DNA from: Microbacterium sp. STN6
Lineage (GTDB): Bacteria; Actinomycetota; Actinomycetes; Actinomycetales; Microbacteriaceae
Length of the DNA: 64,000 nucleotides
Assembly (NCBI RefSeq): GCF_026410545.1
Contig: NZ_JAPMIT010000001.1
Span: forward strand, 434,001-498,000
Direction of reading: 5' to 3'
Position 1 is the first letter of the stretch. Each line of letters opens with the position of its first letter. Positions 26,169-35,017 of this stretch are shown in pieces. Below the pieces are notes generated by a model. It did no database searches. It saw only the letters and a program-made list of their open reading frames with translations, and was not told the DNA's origin. A program made the position numbers and the translations under genes.

Positions 26169-27456
26169 GGGCGCGGTGCGGCAGGGCGTCGCGCCAGCTC
26201 AGGGACTGGGCGGCCTTGACCGCGCAGACGACGACGAGCAGCCATCCGCTCTCGATGAGGATCGAGCTCTCGAAGAGTGACGTGCTCAAGAGCGCGATCA
26301 GCACGAGCGGCAGCCACACGTGCACGACCGTGCGCTTGTTCGAGGCGAGCACCCAGGCGCGGCTGAACGCCAGGGCGAGCAGCACCAGGAAGGCGACGAG
26401 CCCGACGAGGCCAGTCTGCAGGTAGACGTCGAGGAACGCGTTCAGGCCGTTGGAGTGGGTGCTGCCGCTGAAGAAGTCGATGCTTGCGAACGGCACGAGG
26501 TTGTGCCGCCACAGGCCCACCCAGCCCCAGCCCTGCAGCTCGCGCAGCGGGATCATCTGCCACATCTGGATCCACGTGTCGTAGCGCACCGAGAAATCCG
26601 CTCGGGCGTTCAGCAGGTTGATCACGCCCGTGCGGAACACGTAGCAGAGCACCGCAATGGCCAGCGTGACGATGGCGAGCGACCACTGCACGTACGGTCG
26701 GGCGTGCGGCGGCACCTTGCGCAGCCCGTAGAGCGCGAGCGTCGCGACGGCGACGACCACGAGCACCGCCGCGATCACGGGCGAGTGGGCGAGCGCCAGG
26801 CAGAGCACCGCCAGAAGTATCGACGGGATGGCTCGGCGCTGCAGCACCGAGCGCGTGCGCAGCTCCACGAGGAAGGTGACGAACGCGATCAGCGCCACGA
26901 TGCTCAACTGATTGCGCGTGCCGAAGAGGCCCTGGATCGGGCCGCCGTGTGCAATGTTGCCCTGGATGCCGAGGAACCGGATGGGCAGGTCGAGCAGAAT
27001 GCCCGAGAGAACCTCGAGCACGAGCGACGCCGTGAGCAGCACGCGCAGCACGTCGCCCACCGCGCGCACCACCTGGATCGTGTCGCGAACCAGCGCGATG
27101 TACACGCCGAGGAACGCGAACGCCACCTGGTAGACGACCCCGGAGACGGCGGTCCACTGGTAGTCGGTCCACAGCACGGTCAGGGCGCACCACACCACGA
27201 ACGCGATGAGCGAAATGGGCAGCAGGCCGTGCCACTCGATGTAGTGACGCTGAGCGATGAAGGATGCCGCGGCGAGCACCACGAGCCCGCAGAGCGCCCC
27301 GATCAGCCCCGGCCACCCGATGGTGCTGCGCAGCACGTGCGTCGAGAACGCCATGCCGATGGCGGCCATCGACAGCACCGACGTGAACCGCGGCGAGGCC
27401 AGGAATTCAGAGACCGATTCCGGCACGACGGGCCGGCGACCGGGCAGCGAGCTCAT
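26143..27456 (-). CDS. O-antigen ligase/polymerase-like membrane protein, paralogue 1
   Basis: 437 aa polytopic protein with about ten hydrophobic segments and one large extracytoplasmic loop, the Wzy/WaaL-like architecture. The loop region around RYDTWIQMWQMIPLRELQGWGWVGLW followed by STHSNGLNAFLDVYLQTG has the conserved arginine and histidine of the Wzy_C domain. It probably polymerises or attaches the exported glycan outside the membrane. It follows a paralogue 8 bp upstream in the same operon. Confidence 0.82.
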   Translation of the reverse strand: MSSLPGRRPVVPESVSEFLASPRFTSVLSMAAIGMAFSTHVLRSTIGWPGLIGALCGLVVLAAASFIAQRHYIEWHGLLPISLIAFVVWCALTVLWTDYQWTAVSGVVYQVAFAFLGVYIALVRDTIQVVRAVGDVLRVLLTASLVLEVLSGILLDLPIRFLGIQGNIAHGGPIQGLFGTRNQLSIVALIAFVTFLVELRTRSVLQRRAIPSILLAVLCLALAHSPVIAAVLVVVAVATLALYGLRKVPPHARPYVQWSLAIVTLAIAVLCYVFRTGVINLLNARADFSVRYDTWIQMWQMIPLRELQGWGWVGLWRHNLVPFASIDFFSGSTHSNGLNAFLDVYLQTGLVGLVAFLVLLALAFSRAWVLASNKRTVVHVWLPLVLIALLSTSLFESSILIESGWLLVVVCAVKAAQSLSWRDALPHRAPTRAAEDL

Positions 27457-27464
27457 GCTTCATC

Positions 27465-28793
27465 CTATGGCCGGGCGAGCTTGGTCTTCACGCAGAACAG
27501 CACCAGCAGCATCCACCCGGCTTCGATCAAAAGGCGGCTCTCGGCGACGCTCTGCGCGAGGTACGCGGCGAGCACGAGAAGGGGAAGAAGGCTGGCGGCG
27601 GTGAACGGCTCGCGGTCTTCGAGGCCGTGGCGCGGGCGGTCGACGGCGAAGAACCAGGAGCGCATCAGCGTGGTGGCGACCAGCAGGGCGAAGATGACGA
27701 GGCCCACGATGCCGAGCTGCATCCACACGTCGAGCCACACGTCGTGCGCCTGCAGGTACTCGACGCCGTGCCGCACCGCGAGCCCCTTGAACGGTTCGAT
27801 CCAGGGGGCCCAATAGCTGATCCAGCCCCAACCGAACACCGGATGCTGGTGGGCCAACCCGATCACGGAGTTCCAGATGTCCAGCCGGCCGGTCAGATCC
27901 TCGCTCTTGCCGAAGAGCTCGAGGATGCGCCCCCACAGCGCCCACACCACGCCGACCGCGACGAGGGCTGCGGCGAAGCCCGACGCGTAGAGCGGCATCC
28001 GCTTCGACTGCGGTATCGCCCGCGCCCACAGGGCGAACGCCAGGACGACGGCGGTGAAGGCCGTGGCGATAATGACGGTCGAGGAGCGGGAGAGCACGAA
28101 TGCGGCGGCGGCGAGAACGATCCAGACGGTGCCAGCGATGGGGCGCGAGGTGCGGTCGGCGCGCTGGATGCCGAAGACGATGAGGGCGAGCAGGGCACAC
28201 ATGGCGAGCAGGTTGCTGTTGCCGAGGATGCCCTGGATCTGGCCGCCGTGGAAGAGCAGGTCGCGGCTCCAGTAGAAGGCTTTCGGCACCTTCTCGTCGC
28301 CGTAGTTCGTCCAGAAGGGAAGCACGGGGTGACGCACGAAGATCGAGACGATGAGCTCGAACACGAATGAGAGGCCGATGATGAAGCGCAGCGCGATGCC
28401 GAGGGCTCGGACGAGCTGCGGCCAGTCGAGGGCGACGGCGAAGAGCAGGGCGCCGACGCCGGTGGCCCACTGGGCGACGACCGCGATCGCGGAGACGCCA
28501 GGGTAGGCGGACCAGGCGATGGAGACGAGGGCGAGCAGGAGGAAGAGGCCCAGCATGCGGGGCATGCGGCGCCAGTCGAGGTGGATGGCTCTCGTGGTGC
28601 CGGTGGTGCCGGTGTTGCGGCGGCTGCGGGTGCTGCGGATCAGGATGGCGAGGCTGATGAGCGTGAGTACGCCCACGAGCACGCCCCACCCCCACCAGCT
28701 GATGAGATTGCGCCAGAAGTCACCGGCGAGCAGCGTGAAGAACGCGAGGGCCGCGAAGCCGACCAGGGGAGTGCGAGCGCGCGCGGTTGCCAT
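27465..28793 (-). CDS. O-antigen ligase/polymerase-like membrane protein, paralogue 2
   Basis: 442 aa with the same topology as the next gene. The external-loop signature is GRLDIWNSVIGLAHQHPVFGWGW, then EYLQAHDVWLDVWMQLGIVG. Both have the matching H(S/D)NGLNAFLDV or AHDVWLDVW segment and an ESxxLIEAGW/ESGW motif near the end. Tandem copies could split polymerase and ligase roles (inference). Low-complexity Thr/Arg codons near residue 55-68 (TRSRRNTGTTGTTRAIH) lie in a cytoplasmic loop. Confidence 0.82.
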   Translation of the reverse strand: MATARARTPLVGFAALAFFTLLAGDFWRNLISWWGWGVLVGVLTLISLAILIRSTRSRRNTGTTGTTRAIHLDWRRMPRMLGLFLLLALVSIAWSAYPGVSAIAVVAQWATGVGALLFAVALDWPQLVRALGIALRFIIGLSFVFELIVSIFVRHPVLPFWTNYGDEKVPKAFYWSRDLLFHGGQIQGILGNSNLLAMCALLALIVFGIQRADRTSRPIAGTVWIVLAAAAFVLSRSSTVIIATAFTAVVLAFALWARAIPQSKRMPLYASGFAAALVAVGVVWALWGRILELFGKSEDLTGRLDIWNSVIGLAHQHPVFGWGWISYWAPWIEPFKGLAVRHGVEYLQAHDVWLDVWMQLGIVGLVIFALLVATTLMRSWFFAVDRPRHGLEDREPFTAASLLPLLVLAAYLAQSVAESRLLIEAGWMLLVLFCVKTKLARP

Positions 28794-28814
28794 GCCCTAA
28801 GCGTATTGGGCGAG

Positions 28815-29465
28815 CTATGCGACGCCACGCAGCGCCGCGTCGACGGCGAACTCCAGCTCGGCGCGGGCGTCGGCCGCATCCGCCCGCCCCGCGTGCGCGA
28901 GCCGGGGGAACCGTGCCGAGAGGGCCTCGCCGAGCCAGGCAGGCGGCGCAGCGTCGCTCAGGTTGCGCTCGAGCGTCATGTAGGTGCGCACGAGGCTGTC
29001 CAGGAGCAGCGCGAGTCGCAGCGGATCGACCTCGGTGTCGGCCCCGATCGCGCCGACGAGCGCGTCGATCCAGGCGTACACGTGCGGCTGGGTCGGCATC
29101 CGTGTCGGCGCGACGTCGCTCAGCCACGGATGTGCCGCGTAACGATCGGCGAGCAGCGTGGTCCACGTGCGGCAGTGTTGCCGCCAGTCGTCTGCGGCGA
29201 TCGTCGGCGCATCGCCGACTGCGCTGTCCACCATCAACTCGATGAGCACCGCCTTCGAGTCGACATAGCGATAGAGGGCAGTGGTCGTCACCTCGAGCCG
29301 TTTCGCGAGGCGGGCGAGCGAGACCCCGTCGAGGCCGACCTCGTCGGCGAGGGCAACGCCGGCTGCGGCGACCTCGCTCAGGCTCCATCGCGCCTTGGGG
29401 CCGCGCGCGCTCGGCGCATCGAGCGCCCAGAGCTGGCGAAGCGCCCGATCGTCTTGACTGTGCAT
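28815..29465 (-). CDS. TetR/AcrR family transcriptional regulator
   Basis: 216 aa from ATG 29465. The N-terminal helix-turn-helix spans about residues 27-72 (GVSLARLAKRLEVTTTALYRYV), followed by an all-alpha ligand domain resembling TetR_C with two long helices. TACAGT (29478-29473 on the minus strand) lies 7 nt before ATG 29465, which suggests a leaderless transcript; GTG 29474 is a less likely start. It is divergent from an SDR gene and probably represses itself and that gene by the palindrome between them. Confidence 0.85.
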   Translation of the reverse strand: MHSQDDRALRQLWALDAPSARGPKARWSLSEVAAAGVALADEVGLDGVSLARLAKRLEVTTTALYRYVDSKAVLIELMVDSAVGDAPTIAADDWRQHCRTWTTLLADRYAAHPWLSDVAPTRMPTQPHVYAWIDALVGAIGADTEVDPLRLALLLDSLVRTYMTLERNLSDAAPPAWLGEALSARFPRLAHAGRADAADARAELEFAVDAALRGVA

Positions 29466-29468
29466 GAC

Positions 29469-29508
29469 ATTCACTGTAGCGTGCTCTTACTGTGAACGTA
29501 ATTCACTG
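29469..29508. promoter_or_regulatory. Probable TetR operator between divergent genes
   Basis: GTGAACGTAATTCAC (29492-29506) has perfect 5-bp inverted ends around a 5-bp centre. ATTCACTG occurs twice in direct orientation (29469-29476 and 29501-29508). The palindrome covers the -35 position of the tetR gene (TTACGT at 29501-29496, then TACAGT after 17 nt) and lies 15 bp before the SDR start codon, as expected for an operator that controls both. Confidence 0.6.
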
Positions 29509-29521
29509 AAGGAGAGAATCA

Positions 29522-30337
29522 ATGTCAGTCGTCTTCATCACCGGTGCCTCATCGGGCATCGGAGCCCGCACCGCGCAACTGCTGGCCAAACGCGGCGAAC
29601 GAGTCTTCGGCGCCGCACGCAATACCGCGGCGATCGCGGCGCTCGAGGGCGTCGCCCCCGTCGCGCTTGACCTCACGAGCGAGGCGTCGATCCACGAGGC
29701 GGTCGCTCAGGTCGAGAGCATTGAAGGCCCGATCGACGTGCTCGTCAACTGCGCCGGCTACGGCGAATTCGGCAGCGTCGAAGAGACCGCGCTCGCCGAC
29801 GCGCGGGCGCAGCTCGAGGTGAATGTGCTCGGTGCCGTGGCTCTCGTGCAGGCCGCGTTGCCGGGCATGCGCGAGGCCGGGCACGGACGCATCGTCAACG
29901 TCTCCTCGCTTGCCGGCGAGTTCGCCGCGCCGCTTGGCGGCTGGTATCACGCGTCGAAGTTCGCCCTCGAGGCGCTCTCGGACTCGCTCCGCGGCGAAGT
30001 CTCGCAATTCGGCATCGACGTCACGATCGTGCAGCCGAGCTACGTCGAAACCGACTGGCACGAGGTGGCGATGGATCGTCTCGAGCACACGTCGGCGCGC
30101 GGTCCGTATGCAGCGATGGCGGCGGCGATGCGTCGCCACTTCCTGAGCCCGGCGCGGGCCAGAGAGACATCGAGTGTGGATGCGGTGGCATCCCTGATCG
30201 CGAAGGCGGCTCTCGTGCGCCGCCCCAAGACCCGCTACCGGATCGGCCCGGGCGCCAGCATCGCGGTGGCACTCGCGACGTTCCTGCCCGACCGCACCTT
30301 CGACGCGATGACTCGAAAGCAGTTCGGATACGTCTGA
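29522..30337 (+). CDS. Short-chain dehydrogenase/reductase
   Basis: 271 aa classical SDR. Cofactor motif TGASSGIG lies at 7-14; NCAG at 76-79 replaces the usual NNAG; catalytic Ser129, Tyr142 and Lys146 are in place (SSLAG, YHASK). The D50 at the end of beta3 region and R-containing AARN at 31-34 suggest NADP use. AAGGAG 8 nt upstream is the RBS. The substrate is unknown. It is probably the main target of the divergent TetR regulator and may be cotranscribed with the DUF1772-like gene 51 bp downstream. Confidence 0.87.
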   Translation: MSVVFITGASSGIGARTAQLLAKRGERVFGAARNTAAIAALEGVAPVALDLTSEASIHEAVAQVESIEGPIDVLVNCAGYGEFGSVEETALADARAQLEVNVLGAVALVQAALPGMREAGHGRIVNVSSLAGEFAAPLGGWYHASKFALEALSDSLRGEVSQFGIDVTIVQPSYVETDWHEVAMDRLEHTSARGPYAAMAAAMRRHFLSPARARETSSVDAVASLIAKAALVRRPKTRYRIGPGASIAVALATFLPDRTFDAMTRKQFGYV

Positions 30338-30388
30338 GCGGTGCCCCGAGCGCGCCTACCTGCCCATTGACAACACGAAAGGCCTCTC

Positions 30389-30862
30389 ATGAATATCGCC
30401 ATCGGAATCTCCGCCATCCTCGCCATCGTCGGCATCGCCGTGATCTTTGGCGCCGACGTGCTCGCCGCGGTTGTGCTTCGCCCCGTCTACGCCGGCGTCG
30501 ATGACCGCACTCTCGTGCAGGCCGTCGGGCGTGGGCACCATTTCGGCGACCGCCGGTTACCCATCGCCGGGATCGGCGGCGTCGTGTTCACGGCACTCGC
30601 TGCCGCGCTCGCCTTCGTCGGCGGCGCGCCGCTCCCGGCAGCGCTTGCGACCGCCGCCCTTGCGCTTCTGCTGGTCTGGCTCGTGCTGTTCACGCGCATC
30701 GCGAAGCCCATAAACCGCCGGCTCAGCACCGCGGCCCTCGCCAACGAGGTGCCGGCCGACGCCCGCGCCCTGCAGGACCGCTGGGAGTCGATCATCACCG
30801 TTCGGGCGATTATCCAGGGGGCCGCTCTGCTGCTGCTCTGCGCGGTGCTGCTGGTGGGGTGA
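30389..30862 (+). CDS. DUF1772-like small membrane protein
   Basis: 157 aa with four hydrophobic segments (about 5-28, 55-74, 78-102, 135-156). Between segments 3 and 4 are RIAKPINRRL and LQDRWESIITVRAIIQ, resembling the P-N...W...R pattern of DUF1772/anthrone-oxygenase-like proteins. Function unknown. It follows the SDR on the same strand. The 55 bp after it contains one half of the GTTTCGAGA-type intergenic repeat (around 30875). Confidence 0.65.
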   Translation: MNIAIGISAILAIVGIAVIFGADVLAAVVLRPVYAGVDDRTLVQAVGRGHHFGDRRLPIAGIGGVVFTALAAALAFVGGAPLPAALATAALALLLVWLVLFTRIAKPINRRLSTAALANEVPADARALQDRWESIITVRAIIQGAALLLLCAVLLVG

Positions 30863-30917
30863 GGGTGCGCAGCGGGGTTTCGAGACACGGCTGCGGCGCT
30901 CCTGGGCCCGCGTAGCG

Positions 30918-32096
30918 TCAGACGAAGGCGCCGAAGCCCGTGAGCGCGCGGCCCACGATGAGGGTGTTCATCTCGCGCGTGCCCTCATACGAATAGAGGG
31001 CCTCGGCGTCGGCGAAGAATCGGGCGACGTTGTAGTCGAGCACAATGCCGTTGCCGCCGAGGATTTCGCGGGCATAAGCGACGGTCTCGCGCATCCGTGC
31101 CGTTGCATATGCCTTGGCGAGTGCCGAGTGCTCGTCACGCTGCTCACCGCGGTCGAGCATCTCGGAGACGCGCACGCACATGGCGATGCTGGCGGTGATG
31201 TTGCCCATGCTTTTGACGAGCAGGTCCTGGATGAGCTGATGCGAGGCGATGGGTTTTCCGAACTGGATGCGTTCGCGTGCGTAGGCGAGCGCGGCCTCGT
31301 ATGCGCCGATCGCCACGCCGACGGCAGCCCATGCCACCTCGGCGCGGGTCTCGCGCAGCACCTTGGCGGTGTCCTTGAACGAGTTGGCGCGCTGCAGGCG
31401 CAGCGACTCGGGTACGACCACGTTCTCGAGCGTGATGTCGGCGTTCTGCACCATGCGCAGGCTCTGCTTGCCCTCGATCTTGGTGGCGGTGTAGCCGGGG
31501 GTGGAGGTGGGCACGATGAAGCCCTTGACCTGGTTGTCGTCGCTGCTGCGGGCCCAGATGACGGTGATGTCGCTGAAGGTGGCATTGCCGATCCAGCGCT
31601 TGGCGCCGTTGAGCACCCAGTTGTCGCCGTCGGGGGTGGCGACGGTGCGCAGGCCCTGGGCAGAATCGGAGCCGGAGAACGGCTCGGTGAGGCCGAACGC
31701 GCCGAGGGTCTCGCCCGAGGCCAGGCGCGGCAGCCATTCCGCGCGCTGCTCGTCGCTGCCCGTAAGAGCCACCGAGCCGAGCGCGAGCCCGTTCTGCACA
31801 CCGACGTAGGTGCCGACGCTCGCATCGACGCGGCCGAGTTCGAGGGCGGCCCATCCGCGGAACACGGCGGAGTTCTCGAACGTGCGGGTCTCGGCGTGGC
31901 CGAGCCCGATGGCGCCCAGCTTGTGCAGCTCCGGGATCACCTGCATGGGGAACTCGGCCCGCTCCCAGTACTCGTTCGCGATCGGGCGAACCTCGGTCTC
32001 GAGGTAGTCGCGCAGGTCGACGAGAAACGCCTTCTCCTGATCGGTGAGGGTGTTCTCGAAGCCGTAGAAATCGCTGGCGAGGGGTTCGAATGCCAT
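30918..32096 (-). CDS. Acyl-CoA dehydrogenase, glutaryl-CoA dehydrogenase-like
   Basis: 392 aa from ATG 32096, with GGAG 6 nt upstream; a longer open frame reaching 32234 would overlap manA and is rejected. FAD/acyl-CoA motifs include FGLTEPFSGSDS and KRWIGNA. The catalytic glutamate is in SYEGTREMNTLIVGRALTG near the C-terminus, the GcdH-like position. Flavoenzyme that oxidises acyl-CoA and passes electrons to ETF. It may be glutaryl-CoA dehydrogenase, but substrate cannot be fixed from sequence. Monocistronic, divergent from manA. Confidence 0.87.
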   Translation of the reverse strand: MAFEPLASDFYGFENTLTDQEKAFLVDLRDYLETEVRPIANEYWERAEFPMQVIPELHKLGAIGLGHAETRTFENSAVFRGWAALELGRVDASVGTYVGVQNGLALGSVALTGSDEQRAEWLPRLASGETLGAFGLTEPFSGSDSAQGLRTVATPDGDNWVLNGAKRWIGNATFSDITVIWARSSDDNQVKGFIVPTSTPGYTATKIEGKQSLRMVQNADITLENVVVPESLRLQRANSFKDTAKVLRETRAEVAWAAVGVAIGAYEAALAYARERIQFGKPIASHQLIQDLLVKSMGNITASIAMCVRVSEMLDRGEQRDEHSALAKAYATARMRETVAYAREILGGNGIVLDYNVARFFADAEALYSYEGTREMNTLIVGRALTGFGAFV

Positions 32097-32211
32097 GTCT
32101 GCTCCATTGCGCGTCGCGTCATGCTCGTAGTCTCGCCAGCCTAGGCACACGCCCGTCAGCGAACAACGCGATTGGTAGTTTGGTCTAACTCGATGAAAGG
32201 GACCGCGAGCC

Positions 32212-33537
32212 ATGTTTGTACGCATCGGCAACACCCCGCGTGATTACGCGTGGGGCTCCACGACGGCGATCGCCGAGCTGCTCGGTACGGAGCCATCTGG
32301 CGGCCCGGAAGCGGAGCTGTGGCTCGGGGCCCACCCCGCGTCGCCAAGCCAGGTTCTCGAGCCCGCCGCGGCAGGCGGGGCGCGGGACCTCGTGGAGGTC
32401 GTTGCGGGGGAAGGCGAGAGGCTGCCCTACCTGCTGAAGGTGCTGGCGGCGGCTGGGCCACTGTCGCTGCAGGCACATCCGTCGCCGTCGCGCGCACGTG
32501 CCGGGTTCGAGCGCGAGAATGCCGCAGGCGTGCCGCTGTCGGCTCCCGAGCGCAACTACAAGGACCCCTTCCACAAGCCCGAGCTCATCTATGCCCTGAG
32601 TGAGCGGTTTGAGGCACTGTGCGGGTTCCGGCCGGTTTCCGAGTCGGTTGCGATCGTCGACGAGCTGCGGATGGCGGCAGCCGGCGGCGGGGCCGGCCGA
32701 GACGCGCTCGAGGAGCTGCGGTCGCGGCTCGGCGGTGGGGTTTCTGGCCGCGATGCTGGGGGCTCGGGCGTCGGCGGTGAGGGCGCGAGCGGCGATGCCG
32801 GGGGCTCGGGCGTCGGTGGTGTGGGCGCGAGCGCGGGTGCGGGTGGCGATGGTGGCGCGTCGGGTGGGGCGGCGCTTCGCGACACGGTCGGGTGGCTGCT
32901 CGGGGGAGGCCCGCGCGTGGGCGACCTGGTGGAGGCGGTGGTGGCGGCATCCGCTGGAGTGCTGACAAGCGGCAACGCTGGTGCGTTCGCCGCCTCGCTT
33001 GCGACCGTCGGAGACCTGGCGCGTGCGTACCCGGGTGACCCGGGGATTGTGCTGTCGTTGCTGCTGAACCGGGTGACGTTGCGGCGGGGGGAGGCGCTGT
33101 ATCTGCCGGCGGGGAATATTCACGCGTATTTGGAGGGGCTCGGCATCGAGCTCATGGCCGCGTCAGACAACGTGCTGCGCGGAGGCCTCACGCCGAAGCA
33201 CATCGACGTGCCCGAGCTGCTGGCCGTACTCGAGTTTGAGCCGGTTCCGGTGCCGCATTTGCGGGGGCAGGTGGCGGGGCCGGGGGTCGAGGCGTTCCGG
33301 CCGGACGTGCCTGATTTCGCGCTGCTGCACGTGGAGGTGGGCGGTGCGGATGCTGGGGCCGCTCTTTCTGCGACCGGGCCGGCGATCGCGTTGTGCACGC
33401 GGGGGAAGGCTCGACTCAGCGGTACGACGGGGGAGGTCGCGTTGCGGCGCGGCGACGCCGTGTATGTCTCGGCCGGGGAGGCTCCGCTGCGCGTCGTCGG
33501 CGATGCGACTCTGTTCGTGGCCGTGCCGAACGGGTGA
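32212..33537 (+). CDS. manA: Mannose-6-phosphate isomerase, type I
   Basis: Interconverts fructose-6-P and mannose-6-P, the entry to GDP-mannose. Zinc ligands are visible: Gln87 and His89 (LQAHPS), Glu124 (KPEL), and the late histidine in PAGNIHAY. It is 441 aa, longer than usual (about 390-410), because residues about 174-219 are a Gly/Ala/Ser-rich insertion made from a 42-bp tandem duplication (32752-32835). The insertion lies in the helical domain and is probably a disordered loop. AAAGGGA about 10 nt upstream is the RBS. In mycobacteria manA lies near whiB2 and manB, as here. Confidence 0.93.
   Translation: MFVRIGNTPRDYAWGSTTAIAELLGTEPSGGPEAELWLGAHPASPSQVLEPAAAGGARDLVEVVAGEGERLPYLLKVLAAAGPLSLQAHPSPSRARAGFERENAAGVPLSAPERNYKDPFHKPELIYALSERFEALCGFRPVSESVAIVDELRMAAAGGGAGRDALEELRSRLGGGVSGRDAGGSGVGGEGASGDAGGSGVGGVGASAGAGGDGGASGGAALRDTVGWLLGGGPRVGDLVEAVVAASAGVLTSGNAGAFAASLATVGDLARAYPGDPGIVLSLLLNRVTLRRGEALYLPAGNIHAYLEGLGIELMAASDNVLRGGLTPKHIDVPELLAVLEFEPVPVPHLRGQVAGPGVEAFRPDVPDFALLHVEVGGADAGAALSATGPAIALCTRGKARLSGTTGEVALRRGDAVYVSAGEAPLRVVGDATLFVAVPNG
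32752..32835 (+). repeat. 42-bp tandem duplication inside manA
   Basis: Two adjacent near-identical 42-bp units, 32752-32793 and 32794-32835, starting GATGCTGGGG and GATGCCGGGG. They encode a DAGGSGVGG-type peptide twice and keep the frame. A third, degenerate Gly-rich tract follows to about 32870. Confidence 0.85.
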
Positions 33538-33892
33538 GCCGGGGCGTCGCGCCCTCCACCCGTGGATCGGCTGGCTTGGGTGTGCTCTGCTCTGCCATGC
33601 CCTGATCCACCGCGCCGCGGCGCGATCGAAAAGGACGGTGATTCTGTTCTCTTGTGTGTGAAATGGCATGAAACAGGCCGTTTCGGCCTGTTTCACCGTC
33701 GTTTTGAATCGGCCGGCGGAGCGGCCGGTGAGCTCGGCAATCGGGCGGCCGGGTGAGGGCGAGCGGGCGGTCGGTCAGGGCGGGGCGCTGCGGCGGCATC
33801 CGCTCTTCTCCACAGCGGGGAGCGCGAGCGTGTTGTCCACGGTTCTGGACAATGAGGCCGGCGGCCGCCGCTTGGCGCGGCACGATCGAGGG
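33538..33892. other. Intergenic region manA to AbiEi/DUF559-like gene
   Basis: About 355 bp with no gene I can support. It contains 81-bp inverted-arm element A (33627-33707). An open frame starting at ATG 33668 runs on into the downstream gene, but that ATG lies inside the element and no RBS precedes it, so I treat it as spurious. Confidence 0.6.
33627..33707. repeat. 81-bp inverted-arm element, copy A
   Basis: Left arm CGAAAAGGACGG, right arm CCGTCGTTTTGA, 81 bp end to end. The interior has a perfect 10-bp stem AAACAGGCCG / CGGCCTGTTT around TTT, the strongest internal hairpin in the family. Lies between two genes in tandem. Confidence 0.85.
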
Positions 33893-34906
33893 GTGCACAG
33901 CATCAGGCAGTCATTCGAGGGCAACGGGCTCTTCCTGCGCCGACGCGATCTGCTCGCGCTCGGGCACACCGACGGGCAGATTCGGGCGGCGATGCGACGG
34001 GGTATCGTGATCCGCGCGCGGCAGGGGTGGTACGCGCTCGCGACCGCGTCGACGGCGGCCGTGCAGGCAGTGCGTGTGGGCGGCAGGCTCACGGGGCTCA
34101 GCGCGCTCAAGACCTACGGGCACTGGACGCCCACGACGAAGAGCCTGCACGTCGTCGTGCCGGCCAAAGCCCGCGCCCTGCGCACACCGCATGACATGCG
34201 CAAGCGGAGGGCGGCGACGCGAGTGCGGGGATGCCGCGTCACCTGGCACGACAGCGACGAGCTGCGGGCCGCGCCTACGCAGTGGCGCGACAGCGTCGTG
34301 GACGCGCTCGCGCACGTGCTGCGCACCGCCGATCGAGTGACCGCGATTGTGTGCCTCGACGCCGCTTTGCATGCCAGGCAGGAAGGTCTCGAGGGGATCA
34401 CCCGGAAGCAGCTGGACGAGCTCTTCGCGACCGCGCCGCGCCGAGTTCAGACGTGGAAACGACTGGTCGACGGGCGTGCCGAGGCCGGCGGTGAGACCGA
34501 GTTCAGGCTCTTGTGCGCGGATGCCGGCATCCCCTTCCTGCCCCAGGCCTTCATTCCCGGTGTCGGCGATACGGACGGCCAGATCGGCCCGCACACCTAC
34601 GTCGAGGTCGATGGATCCGAGACGCACGACACACCTGAGGGCATCGCGAACGACGCCAGGCGAAGTGCCGCCGCCGCAGCGAAGGGCGCGCGCCTGCTGC
34701 GCTTCCGGTACCGGCAGTACCAGCAGCAGTGGTCTTCGTGCGTGGCCGCGATGTATCAGGCGCTCGAGGAGGACGAGGCGCTCGTGAAGACGCCGGTGGT
34801 TCGCTACGAGTCGCCGCGGTGGGCGCGTTTCGAGCGTCGGAACGCGCGGATGCTGCGCCAGCTTCGCACGAAGCGCACAGCGTTGGCGAGGGGGAGGGGC
34901 CGGTAA
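33893..34906 (+). CDS. AbiEi-like HTH plus DUF559/Vsr-like nuclease-fold protein
   Basis: 337 aa from GTG 33893 (SIRQSFEGNGLFLRRRDLL). The N-terminal about 75 residues look like the AbiEi antitoxin winged-helix region (RRRDLLALGHTDGQIRAAM, GIVIRARQGWYAL). The C-terminus has TYVEVDGSETHDTPEG and ARLLRFRYRQ, the ExDG and R-F-Y pattern of DUF559/very-short-patch-repair-like PD-(D/E)XK folds. Such two-domain orphans are common in actinobacteria, usually without a cognate AbiEii toxin, and none is seen here. The start is uncertain: GAGG abuts the GTG, and the open frame continues upstream to 33668. Confidence 0.65.
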   Translation: MHSIRQSFEGNGLFLRRRDLLALGHTDGQIRAAMRRGIVIRARQGWYALATASTAAVQAVRVGGRLTGLSALKTYGHWTPTTKSLHVVVPAKARALRTPHDMRKRRAATRVRGCRVTWHDSDELRAAPTQWRDSVVDALAHVLRTADRVTAIVCLDAALHARQEGLEGITRKQLDELFATAPRRVQTWKRLVDGRAEAGGETEFRLLCADAGIPFLPQAFIPGVGDTDGQIGPHTYVEVDGSETHDTPEGIANDARRSAAAAAKGARLLRFRYRQYQQQWSSCVAAMYQALEEDEALVKTPVVRYESPRWARFERRNARMLRQLRTKRTALARGRGR

Positions 34907-35017
34907 GGTTGCGGTGGCAGAAACTCGGCCCCGCGGGCTCGCTGAGTTGCCGCGGCCGGGCGGGCCGAATATAGAGGCGAGCGCGCGGTGCCGCCTGACG
35001 CAGACGAGGAGGAACGC

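Noticed and set aside
26081-28695. Long arginine/histidine-rich open frames on both strands over the O-antigen ligase genes
   Set aside because: High-GC shadows of two clear polytopic membrane proteins; no motifs, and composition is unlike real proteins.
33668-33892. Upstream extension of the AbiEi/DUF559-like gene from ATG 33668
   Set aside because: The ATG lies inside element A, the peptide resembles nothing, and there is no RBS.
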